Position numbers and translations under genes: made by a program
Notes under the pieces: model-generated
The model's input: only the letters and a program-made list of their open reading frames with translations
What the model was told of the DNA's origin: nothing
The model's database searches: none
Shown here: one piece after another, positions 54,152-63,179 of the stretch
Layout: each line of letters opens with the position of its first letter
Position numbering within the stretch: the stretch's first letter is position 1
NCBI GenBank assembly: GCA_023334545.1
Contig: JAADVB010000024.1
Span: 59,626 to 123,625 of the forward strand
Source of the DNA: Salisapilia sapeloensis
Taxonomy: Eukaryota; Oomycota; Peronosporomycetes; Peronosporales; Salisapiliaceae
Length of the DNA stretch: 64,000 nt
Direction of reading: 5' to 3'

Positions 54152-54682
54152 ATGAAGTTTAGTCGTCTAGAGGTAGAAGATCTATCAAAAGCTACTATTG
54201 CATGCTTGGCGGAAAGCAATGTTGAAACAGAACAGAAGAATTTATACCAACTCGAAGCTGACCAAGTACGTGCTCAGATAGCTATTCAAGAATATCGTCT
54301 TCAAGAGCTAGAAAAAGATGAGCAGGAGCTTTTACAGCTGGAGAAAGAAGCGAAAGATGCCGCTAAAGAAGCCGAAAAGAAACTGAACAAGATCGGAGGC
54401 ACGACGAATGCTGCCAAGGCTCTACGAAATGAACTAATTGCCGCAAAAGAGGACTTGAAAGCTTTAGTGAACAAGACAACTACGGTACAGGAAACAGAGA
54501 ATTTACTCAAAGATGAAGTACAATCATTGCAACAGCAACTAGACAGAACACAACAAACTTGCATGCAACTCGAAGGTGACGTTCAAGATCAAATGAAAAG
54601 ATATCATGCGTTGCAGAAAACTTTAAAATCTCTTGGAAAGCCATCTAGATTATTATTTGAAGCAAACAGAAGTATTCTGTAA
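54152..54682 (+). CDS. Coiled-coil protein, unknown function
   Basis: A 176-residue single-exon protein that is almost entirely heptad-rich (YQLEADQVRAQIAIQEYRLQ, LEKEAKDAAKEAEKKLNKIG, LKDEVQSLQQQLDRTQQTCM). No other domain is visible. It is divergent from RSPH3 with 64 bases between the start codons, so the two may share a promoter; this hints at a flagellar role but does not prove it. No homologue recognised. Confidence 0.65.
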   Translation: MKFSRLEVEDLSKATIACLAESNVETEQKNLYQLEADQVRAQIAIQEYRLQELEKDEQELLQLEKEAKDAAKEAEKKLNKIGGTTNAAKALRNELIAAKEDLKALVNKTTTVQETENLLKDEVQSLQQQLDRTQQTCMQLEGDVQDQMKRYHALQKTLKSLGKPSRLLFEANRSIL

Positions 54683-54704
54683 ATGGAGACGAGGATTGCA
54701 GGTC

Positions 54705-55163
54705 TCACTTGACGGTCAGAGTGATTAAGGCATCAACCATTTTCTGCCGAATCGATGTTTGCCAAGCTATCGCGTTCGGATCATCCAGGCAGATGCGGTA
54801 GACAAGTTTGCATTGCTTACAAGGGCACTCTTCCTATGAGAAGGTTGGGAAATAATTAAACAATCCAAATTAAAGCATTGCAATGCCCACTTTTAGTTGA
54901 ATGCTTTTAGACTTTTTGTCTGAAAGTAGCGAAGCAGATCGAGAGTTCATACACGATCGCCAAGAAAAGTGGTGGTCATTGACTGTATCAAAGTAGACGG
55001 CTATGATCTTATAGGCGATTATATGTTCTTTAATTCTGCACCACGAGATGTATCCTCTAAGAACGTTTTAATCGATTATGAAGTAGAAATCGCACTCTTT
55101 ATCATCGTTGACTTCCTTTTTATCGCCTTGCTCTTCCACGTCGAATTGATGAGACTGCTTCAT
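54705..55163 (-). CDS. Small Cys-containing hypothetical protein (5' part uncertain)
   Basis: The supported part is 54705-54833 joined to an exon ending at 54891: SLLSDKKSKSIQLK then EECPCKQCKLVYRICLDDPN and AIAWQTSIRQKMVDALITLT, ending VK. The cluster CxCxxC plus a later Cys could bind metal. The second exon can start at ATG 54950, or run upstream in the same frame to an acceptor-like TAG near 55070 and join a charged first exon that begins at 55163 (MKQSHQFDVEEQGDKKEV) through a 39-base intron, shorter than others here. Convergent with the coiled-coil gene (22 bases). Confidence 0.4.
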
Positions 55164-55614
55164 CGACCTTAATTACACAACTGGATCGATCAACAAACTT
55201 TTAGTAAAGAAATCTAGGAAGAAACCATGAACAAATTCTTCTCAGTAAGTCCCTACTACAGTGTATATTAGCTTGCATCTGTGAGTGCAGTAGTTATGCC
55301 TATGATACGATTTAAATTCGCTGCCAGGATATAGAAAACTTGAAGAGAGGACAACATCATGCAGGCTTTGTCTTCTCATAGCATTAAAAGATGTCAATAT
55401 CATCAACAAAGCTACTAGCATCTTTTTATTCAACTCGTACTCCTCAGGATACCGTCAAAAGGTTTGAAGTACCGTTCACTTCACATGAATCAGAGTGCTA
55501 TAAACATAAAGCCGCTTCCTTTTATGATCCGTATCCTTGATCTTAATCTAATAATGTCGCTAAGTTTTCAACACGACATCCTTCCTGGACAAGAAAAAAG
55601 AAGTATAGGTTGGC
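55164..55614. other. Intergenic gap upstream of the VAMP7-type gene
   Basis: These 451 bases should carry the promoter of the SNARE gene and perhaps that of the minus-strand gene. A consensus donor-like GTAAGT follows a short ATG-led frame at 55226, so a non-annotated upstream exon is possible. Nothing else stands out. Confidence 0.35.
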
Positions 55615-56485
55615 ATGGCCATCTACTACTGTCTCGTGGCGAATAGACATTGCCCGCTCGCGGAATATAACAATGGTGGTAATGAGAAGATGGGTGAGAT
55701 CGCTATGAAGCTTTTGAAGAAGCTCGACTTTGATCAGAATTCCGTCGAGGCCGTGGATTTTGAGGGCAAAAACTACAGCTATCGCATCGATGACGAAGTC
55801 GTTTACGTCTGTGTCACGGACGAAAACTTTGGCAACAGGTATGCACTACCATCTTTGTAAGACATCTAGCATTGTGCCAAATCTACGTAATGAACAGTGC
55901 AGCTGCTCTCTTCCTTAAACACATCAATCAGCTTTTCGATGCTCAATTCGGCAATCGAGGCAAAGCGACCAAGCTCAAACTAGACCTCAACCGTGACTTT
56001 GCACCAGTGCTAAAGAAGCAAATGGTACATTTGTATCGTTATAAAACAAAAAACTCAATAGTTCATACGTTTTTGTAGGAAATATATTCGTCAGAGTCGG
56101 GAGGCGAGCTTTTGCGTGAACTTAAGGACGATCTGAGTAACGTTGCGAAGAATATGCAGAACAACATTCGTACGGATCTTTTCACCTCGCATGCTCTTCC
56201 ACTACTTACCACAGGTAGATAAAATCATGGATCGAGGCGACAAAATTGATGTCCTGGTGGACAAATCCGACACACTAAACGCTCGATCGTCCGATTTTGC
56301 CCACTCCAGTCGACAGCTTCGACGAAAAATGTGGATGGAAAATATGAAAATGACAATCGCAACCATCGTCATTGCCATTGTATGCTCACAACTTCTCTTT
56401 ATCGCCCACCTTTCTAACAGGATGCATATAGCTACTACTCGTCGTCGTCCTTATCGTTTGGAAAAAGCACAGCAAGAAGGAATGA
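55615..56485 (+). CDS. VAMP7: VAMP7-type longin R-SNARE
   Basis: Vesicle SNARE for fusion at endosomes, vacuole or plasma membrane. Five exons, 55615-55838, 55898-56024, 56079-56169, 56219-56379 and 56432-56485, encode 218 residues, the normal VAMP7 length. An N-terminal longin domain (AIYYCLVANRHCPLAEYNNG, YRIDDEVVYVCVTDENFGNR) precedes the synaptobrevin SNARE motif (IHKIMDRGDKIDVLVDKSDT, with the zero-layer Arg, then SRQLRRKMWMENMKM). A C-terminal anchor is built from the last splice (MTIATIVIAI joined to LLLVVVLIVW, ending KKHSKKE). Convergent with the transporter gene, 60 bases between stops. Confidence 0.93.
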
Positions 56486-56545
56486 AGCCTCTTTTGAATA
56501 GTATACCATCCAAATTTTCATTCATTTGTCATGCACTGTCGTCTT

Positions 56546-58091
56546 CTACTCCGCTTTACTCTTGAATCGAAGCAACTTCCATGCCAATGTCGTTGCAATA
56601 GCCATCACGACACTTGTGATCCCGAAGAGTACTTCTTGACGATAGTATTCCGTACATGCGATACCCATCACGACGATAATGTTTGTCGGTAGTCGAAAAA
56701 TAGACAAAGCTGTGCTCATGTATTCCGATGGGAAGTAACGACTCCGTAATGTTGCTGCACAAGGAGAAAAGAGACCAACACATACCTACGCAAAAAAGTT
56801 AGACACAAAGCATATAAGAGGTAGATTGCTTTGTACCTCAAAGACTAGAAACGATAATAACAGCCATTCATATTGGCTCGTACACGATGGAATTAAGAGC
56901 GCAATCGTCGAAACGAAGCTAATGGCAACGAGAAGTACTTCGGCTGGGAGAGTACTGGAGATGTAGGTGTGGAGCTTGCCTCCAATAGCCAAGCTAAGCA
57001 TGAACGCAGAGAAAACTACGCCACTTGGAAGCATCTGGTTAGGTACTTGCGGCTGCAGCGTTGGGTACCACAAGAAGACTACGATCACACGTGATGAGAT
57101 AAAGCTATAGAAAAGAAGTTATTAACGAGACAAGTACCGAAGATGTACATTGCGCCATCGAATAGGCTGCAGCAAAGGCCCAATGCATACACTTGCCAGG
57201 ACATTTGGAACCACTTTCGTTGTAGATTTGGCTCTTCTTTTGTCAGCGTGGTAGCATAGTTTTCTTCCCACCGAGATATCCACATGATGGACATGGCAGT
57301 AACAGCTACAGCTACTCGAAATGGACCAATCTCGCCAAGCGTATCGGCAGCAACTTGTGCGACAAGCCCCGCAACGACTGCTAGTAGTCCATTACCTTCT
57401 GAGGCGATGGAAAACGTTTGTGACAGAAATGATTCTGGAAAGCCTACTCTGAATCTGTTACATATATAAAATGTAGCTTAAAGGCACCCGCAATACCTTT
57501 GGATCGATGAGCTGTAACCGCCCAGCTTTCAAATGCAGAAAACAGGAGTGAGGTCGATACTCCTCCTATGATCCTTCCAATGAAGAGTACCGGATATGAT
57601 GGTACTTCTTCCAACAAGTTGATCAGGATCTATGTCCAATGTGATCAATGTGCACGTCGTTCGTTATAGCAGTATAAATCTACCTCTAGGATGCAATAGA
57701 CAAAGCATGCGTTTCGTCTACCGTAATGGTCGACGCACGGACCAAGGAAGCTGCCGAAGAAAGCAGAGGATAAAAAGCCAGTGAGAAATAAAGACCCGAC
57801 GTGGACACCATAGCTCTATTCACATTAATTACTATATGCAATCTATCATGCACATAGCTACAGGTGTACCTCGTATAAGCTGTACATGTGAGTGCCCTGC
57901 AGCCAATCGGCAAACATGATGAGGAAGTAGACTGTAAGGTACTGCCTCTGAAAGTGTTTATACTCTCCCTTCTTTTCTGCATCCTTTACAGCGGCTGAGT
58001 TTGCTTTCCATTTATCGAAAATGTGCAGTACAAAGAGAGCAAGTGCGAGTAGTATACAGGGCACAGTCGCCCACAGTGGCCATGAGACCAT
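56546..58091 (-). CDS. Major facilitator transporter, MFSD5/molybdate-anion transporter type
   Basis: Polytopic membrane protein of the MFS_5 family; the algal and animal members are reported to import molybdate. I start at the ATG at 58091, which opens MVSWPLWATVPCILLALALF. The gene is broken by several short introns. Diagnostic pieces are FQRQYLTVYFLIMFADWLQG followed by THMYSLYE, then across an intron SYGVHVGSLFLTGFLSSAFF and GSFLGPCVDHYGRRNACFVY, and near the end TLRSRYFPSEYMSTALSIFR and LPTNIIVVMG. The stop is TAG at 56546-56548. Substrate is inferred from family only. Divergent from the next small gene with 89 bases between starts. Confidence 0.85.
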
Positions 58092-58180
58092 TTCTGTCGT
58101 CACTTTTACAACTTGTTGTTTTTTACATATTTTATTCAAGTCACTTTTTGCAATTTGTCAACCACGAAATTAGCGAAAAG

Positions 58181-58465
58181 ATGGAGGTCCTGAAGACGAC
58201 GTCGGTGAGCAATGAGCGCGCTGCGAAAGTGCTGAACAAGTTTATGGCGAACAAGGTCGACGATGAAGACCAGGATCTTTCAGTGGTATGTACTTGTTTC
58301 TCGAAATTCTGCTCGTACAGCGGGAAACTTACACTATCATGCTAGATGACACCGGAGGTTCAGTTTCAGCTCAAGCAAGTGTTGGCATTCTTGGAAAACC
58401 GTCCATTGGAGACAGAAGATGTAGAGGAGACAGAAGCCACGGATGGCACGTACTCTTATGAATAA
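58181..58465 (+). CDS. Small acidic hypothetical protein (74 residues)
   Basis: Not recognised. Two exons, 58181-58285 and 58346-58465, joined across a 60-base intron in frame. The protein starts MEVLKTTSVSNERAAKVLNK, has a helical middle (EVQFQLKQVLAFLEN) and an acidic tail (EDVEETEATDGTYSYE). It is too short for a domain call. Its start lies 89 bases from that of the MFSD5-type transporter on the other strand, so the two probably share a promoter. Confidence 0.55.
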
Positions 58466-59036
58466 CTTGCAATAGAGCTAGGAATACTTTTCTGATAACA
58501 AAGTCTATTAGAAACTTAGAGCTACAAGTCATAGAGTGCGTATAATCTCAAACGCTCCGTAATTTTGATGATTATGTTGAGCTTCAATGCACCTCTTGTC
58601 ACTAATACTCACGCAAAATCGAGTTCATTTCTATCACATACAGCCTTCAAAATGGTCCATCGTACTTACCACCCCGCTCTATTGCTTGTGGATTTTTTAT
58701 TGACGTCCGAATATCTTCCGAATCCACGTCTTCCTCTCCATACCTAAAATGACTTTACTAGGTGGTATTGCTGCCGGCCATTTCTTGCAAATCAGACTGT
58801 ATGCACATCCCTTTCCCTCTTTCGATGCATGTTTTTACGAAATCAGATGTCAAGGATAGTATATTTTGATTGGAGAACTGAACCATCTCGCGCTTTTGAT
58901 TGGCATAAACCAAAAGCGACGATCAGATGATACGCGATGCAGAGCATACGGCACGGCCTCGACCTGCGATCAGCCCTCGCTTCCCGTTGATGACACTCCT
59001 CTTCCCTCCTATCATTCTAAATTCACATTGAGGAGC
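58466..59036. other. Intergenic gap upstream of the ankyrin-FYVE gene
   Basis: A 571-base stretch. The reading frame of the next gene is open back to about 58866 without an ATG, so a 5' exon with an earlier start could lie here, but I could not fix one. No repeat or RNA gene seen. Confidence 0.4.
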
Positions 59037-60935
59037 ATGCATCGCACGTCCGTCCAGAGCCGTGCCTCGGTGGCTAGTCGAGCCTCCAACATTGGCTACT
59101 ACAGTCACAACCATGGCGAACACGGCGCAGGTGACCGACCGACGATGGTTTTCAAGGGCGAAGAAAACTACGCTGAGGAAGAGGGGGCACGTGATACGGC
59201 CGTGTACGTCGGAAAGCACTTCACAGGCAGTCAGCGTCGAGATTTTGTCCACTTTACTTCATATCTACATGATGACAGCGATGACGATCAAGCGTCCGAT
59301 GATCCACATTGGTACACTGCAAAAGCATCCGATCGTCAGCGCGCCTTACCGAACAAGATGCTTCGTAGCAATCCCCCTACGAAAACGTCCATGTCCAATT
59401 TGCACGAACCTATCTCTGGAAGTGATGAAAGCTCATCGGATGAAGATGACAAGCATCCTGCCCCAGTGCTAAAGAAGACTACCAGTAGACAGGTCTTGTC
59501 AAATTCAAGATCTTCTAAACGATTGACAGTACGTCGCTCTTCGTCCAAGAATACATTGAGACGGTCTCAAAGTCGACTAAAGTCCTCTTCGACCAACAAT
59601 CGCATGCCTACGCACACGGACAATGGTCCTACATCACCAACGGATACAAGCTCGAAAGACATAGCTGTACCTCCTCCTAAACAAGCTAATCCAAAGGCAC
59701 TTGGGATACTTAAATACCCATCAAGTGGACACTCTACTCGACATTTACGAGTGAAGAGAGAAACCGATGACACTCCTGACATCAAGAGCAGTCCTGTTAT
59801 TGTACAGAGAATTTCTTCCAACCCTCGAAAGGGTAGCTACATGGAACGTGTTAAGCATGCGGAACGGGAGACAGCAGCACGCAAGAAGAGTATGTCGTCT
59901 AGAACATCTACCATGTCGAAGCAATCGAGCCAACAACCAGAGTCGATTCCTCAAGTAGACGTCCATCGTTGTGCTCGCACAGGCGACGTCACTGGTCTCC
60001 AAGCTGTTCTCAGCCACGACACAAAGCTTCTCGAATGTGACCCGAAGCACAATCAAAATGCGCTGCATGTAGCTGCACGTCACGGACAGATCCAGGTCAT
60101 TCGACTGTTGTGTCAGAGCCGTATGCTACCACATCTTCTCGAAGGCCCAGACGCACGAGAAAACACGCCGCTACATCTCGCTGTTGTCAAGTCCAAACGA
60201 ATTACGCAATTGCTACTAAAGCATGGTGCCGATGCCACCAAAGTGAATGCTCGAAAGCAAAGCCCGCTGCTCATTCACTTGCTCACTGCCAAGAAGGATG
60301 ACCCGACGATCACAGCCTTACTTCTCGCACATAGCGCAGACCCGAACGCGGTAGGTGAGTCCGTATCGCCTTTGCACATTGCCGTCGATGCCATGTTCTT
60401 CCAAATCGCGTCTTGCCTCGTCCACTATGGTGCACGCTTAGATGTGAAAGACAGACAAGGACGTATGGTGTTTGATAAACTGTCGAGCCAACAGCTTTGT
60501 CAGGTCTTGATGGAGATCTCTCAACCGCCCATCTGGGTCCCAGACCAAGAACGTCCGAGGTGCATGCTGTGCTCCAAGAAGTTCAGTACCTTGACTGGTC
60601 GTCTTCGCCACCACTGTCGTCACTGTGGACGAATTTGCTGCGGAAGTTGTGCGAAGAATATGGTCGAAACGGTTGAATTTCCGCTTGATTTCTCGCGTGA
60701 ATTTGCATCGAAAGGTGGCCGTGACAAGCAACGTGTGTGCCGAGTATGCAATGACGTATTCAACTATCGCAGTCAACCGAATCGGAAGAAGACATGGACG
60801 CCAGAATACCTTCAAACGATATTGAGTACAGACCCGTTGGATGGAGCTTCGTTTACTATGAACAGAAGAGCTACGACTCAGACAGAGGTTGACAAGAAGT
60901 CTGGACGATCGCAACGACTCGACACGATCGGGTAA
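59037..60935 (+). CDS. Ankyrin-repeat and FYVE zinc-finger protein
   Basis: Predicted phosphatidylinositol-3-phosphate-binding adaptor on endosomes. From the ATG at 59037 it encodes 632 residues. The first 300 residues are Ser/Arg/Lys-rich and look disordered. Ankyrin repeats run from about 306 to 490 (NALHVAARHGQIQVIRLLC, NTPLHLAVVKSKRITQLLLK, SPLHIAVDAMFFQIASCLVH). The FYVE domain (about 499-580) has all three signatures: WVPD, RHHCRHCG and RVC, with eight Cys/His metal ligands (CMLC, CRHC, CGSC, CRVC). This ankyrin-plus-FYVE order is common in oomycetes, as I understand it, but partners are unknown. The frame is open upstream without an ATG, so an extra 5' exon is possible. Confidence 0.87.
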   Translation: MHRTSVQSRASVASRASNIGYYSHNHGEHGAGDRPTMVFKGEENYAEEEGARDTAVYVGKHFTGSQRRDFVHFTSYLHDDSDDDQASDDPHWYTAKASDRQRALPNKMLRSNPPTKTSMSNLHEPISGSDESSSDEDDKHPAPVLKKTTSRQVLSNSRSSKRLTVRRSSSKNTLRRSQSRLKSSSTNNRMPTHTDNGPTSPTDTSSKDIAVPPPKQANPKALGILKYPSSGHSTRHLRVKRETDDTPDIKSSPVIVQRISSNPRKGSYMERVKHAERETAARKKSMSSRTSTMSKQSSQQPESIPQVDVHRCARTGDVTGLQAVLSHDTKLLECDPKHNQNALHVAARHGQIQVIRLLCQSRMLPHLLEGPDARENTPLHLAVVKSKRITQLLLKHGADATKVNARKQSPLLIHLLTAKKDDPTITALLLAHSADPNAVGESVSPLHIAVDAMFFQIASCLVHYGARLDVKDRQGRMVFDKLSSQQLCQVLMEISQPPIWVPDQERPRCMLCSKKFSTLTGRLRHHCRHCGRICCGSCAKNMVETVEFPLDFSREFASKGGRDKQRVCRVCNDVFNYRSQPNRKKTWTPEYLQTILSTDPLDGASFTMNRRATTQTEVDKKSGRSQRLDTIG

Positions 60936-61016
60936 CATTGTCTATGCAAAGAGTGGAAGCCACGATAAGAAGTGGATTTTGATAACACAAACATGTAAGT
61001 GAGTTGATGGATCGAG

Positions 61017-63179
61017 TTAAAGATTGTTGTTATGAAACATCATGCCTCCTACGTTTAAAGTTACTGGTGTCAATGCAACCGTTGGTTTGCTCTTGCGTGC
61101 TAGCAATCGCTCGCGATATTGCCGTCCGTATTCGAGGGCATTCTTACTCTCGCGAGGCGCTGGCGCGATTGGCGTCGGTAGATTTATGTTTTGTGTCTGA
61201 CTCGAGTGACCAAGCATGAGTCGATGGGCTGCAGCCACCTGCTCAGGATCTGGTGCTGCGTATAGTTTGGAAGATTGGTTTCCGCTAGCAAATAATCGAG
61301 CCTTGTCGGTCCCGAGGTAGCCGTAGCAATCCCGACCGACTTGTTGTTGGACGTTTTGCGACGTAGAAATTAGTGGCAAAGTGTTCACATCAGAAGTATC
61401 AACCTTGCGGTGCTGTAGTGGCATGGTAAATCGCAGTTGTTGCTCAATAGTATCCTTCTTGGATGCCTCAATCAGCTCTTTATATAGCTTCGCCTTGCTC
61501 GGATTAGCTCGTGGCGGATATAACAACTCAAAATCTATTAACTCTTCGTCCAAGAAGTCATCTTCGACCTCACAGACTGGTTGTGGGAGTGGCACCTTGC
61601 TTGGCATAATGAAACTTTGCAACGATCGATGATACTTCTTTCTAAAATGTCGGTCTAATGCTGCCTGGTTGTGCAGGTATTTCTCAATGAGCTTGTCTAT
61701 ATTTTGCTTTCGTCCAGGTTTCACTGCAGCATAATAGTGTAGTAAGGTAGATCGTAGCTCATCTTCAGATAGATCCAATGCCACTGGTGAAGGTTGCTCA
61801 GGCCTGGCCTCACTTTTCTCATTATCAGAGTCTTGCTGTTGGTTTGGTGGATGCACATTTGTAAGCACTGGCAAGAAAGATGAATCATCTCGTGCATGTG
61901 TCCTCTGGTTTCCTTTCAAATGCCGACCATACAAGCGTTCTTGAGTCGACTTGGTTTGTGCAGCTTCAAACTTTCCTCTATCTGTGCCTTTGAGATCAAG
62001 GATGTCAAGTGTTTGGCTTATGAGTCTCTCTTTCACATCCCAGTCCAACGGTGTATCGCATCCAAAACTCGGTAAATGATTCACTTCCAACATCCATGGT
62101 TTCAATTGTTCATCCAGAAGCACGTCCATGCCTAAAAGAGAGAAACACGAACAAGAGTCTTTCGGACTAGTGGATGATGAGCTTGACTTGGCTGCACCGT
62201 CAGCACTTGCTGGTCGAGATGATTCCCAAGTTGCAGGAGGTGATCCAGTCGGAGTCACAGACACCTTATTATTCCGTACATATCTAGCAAAGGTAGAGCG
62301 GTAATCTTGTGCTAGCATTGGCTGGACGGTCAGTATCGACTTTAAAATGATGTCTCCAATCGATTCCCACAACGCATCGACTTTTTCATCACCATAAAGC
62401 TCCCTAAGCCATGTCAAAAACCAACGAAGCGATCGTTTAATTCCTCCACCTTCCTCATCTTGTTGCTTGTTATTCGAATGCTTGTTGACAGCATAATTGG
62501 TAAGGTGTATAAATCGTTGATTCATATTCGATCCGTTCGGCGCAACGTACGCTTCAGAGCACATGCGTACAAGCCCGTCTTGAAAGAGATACACTCGAAG
62601 TGGATCACATGCCGTGCAAAGTACATATATCCGAAGGTCAAACTTCTTCCCGTCGATCAGTAGAGGCTTTGCAATGTACTGCTGTGCGACGGAAATCTTG
62701 CTGGCATCAACTCGATCTAAATTACGAGTTAAGAAGACTCCTCGACCTTGACATGCACCATCCGGCTTGATGATAAACGTCCGATTGCTCACTCCTTCCG
62801 AGTTGAATTGCTGCTGAAAGTCATGCAGATCGGTCGGCAAAATCCACGTTCGTGGACAAAAGTCATACTCTTCCGGGAATAATTTCTTCATCCGTTCATA
62901 GTTTCGAGCGAGTCGAGACTTGCGAGCCAAATTCGACATTCCCGGAAAGTGGTTGATACGCATGTATGGCTGGATGATTCGGAAGAGCGGTACAAACTCT
63001 GTGACATCGATCCAGTGAAGGTTGCAGGATGCAATGGCGGCCGAATCGTTTTCGTCCGTGATTGCAATCCAGCCACGATCACGTACGATCTTTCGAACAA
63101 CTTCATAGCGACATAAAGATAGATTAACCCGAACTTTAGGCTCTCTTCTTTTAGCAGAAGTACGTATTGGTTGCTCCAT
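61017..63179 (-). CDS. Tubulin tyrosine ligase-like polymodifying enzyme (TTLL)
   Basis: ATP-dependent enzyme that adds glutamate or glycine side chains to tubulin, mostly in axonemes and centrioles. From the ATG at 63179 it encodes 720 residues in one exon. The TTL domain covers about 20-420: INHFPGMSNLARKSRLARNY, FCPRTWILPTDLHDFQQQF, the ATP-binding FIIKPDGACQGRGVFLTRN, AQQYIAKPLLIDGKKFDLRI, HLTNYAVNK, and LLGMDVLLDEQLKPWMLEVN. KPDGACQGRG and LTNYAVNK suggest a TTLL6/TTLL13-like polyglutamylase; subclass is inference. A serine-rich insert (about 330-350) and a 290-residue Gln/Asn-rich tail follow. A flagellar role fits RSPH3 and dynein in the same window. Confidence 0.92.
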   Translation of the reverse strand: MEQPIRTSAKRREPKVRVNLSLCRYEVVRKIVRDRGWIAITDENDSAAIASCNLHWIDVTEFVPLFRIIQPYMRINHFPGMSNLARKSRLARNYERMKKLFPEEYDFCPRTWILPTDLHDFQQQFNSEGVSNRTFIIKPDGACQGRGVFLTRNLDRVDASKISVAQQYIAKPLLIDGKKFDLRIYVLCTACDPLRVYLFQDGLVRMCSEAYVAPNGSNMNQRFIHLTNYAVNKHSNNKQQDEEGGGIKRSLRWFLTWLRELYGDEKVDALWESIGDIILKSILTVQPMLAQDYRSTFARYVRNNKVSVTPTGSPPATWESSRPASADGAAKSSSSSTSPKDSCSCFSLLGMDVLLDEQLKPWMLEVNHLPSFGCDTPLDWDVKERLISQTLDILDLKGTDRGKFEAAQTKSTQERLYGRHLKGNQRTHARDDSSFLPVLTNVHPPNQQQDSDNEKSEARPEQPSPVALDLSEDELRSTLLHYYAAVKPGRKQNIDKLIEKYLHNQAALDRHFRKKYHRSLQSFIMPSKVPLPQPVCEVEDDFLDEELIDFELLYPPRANPSKAKLYKELIEASKKDTIEQQLRFTMPLQHRKVDTSDVNTLPLISTSQNVQQQVGRDCYGYLGTDKARLFASGNQSSKLYAAPDPEQVAAAHRLMLGHSSQTQNINLPTPIAPAPRESKNALEYGRQYRERLLARKSKPTVALTPVTLNVGGMMFHNNNL

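Noticed and set aside
54969-55172. Plus-strand 67-residue hydrophobic frame
   Set aside because: Opposite a minus-strand acidic/lysine-rich frame that joins to a better-supported exon; no domain.
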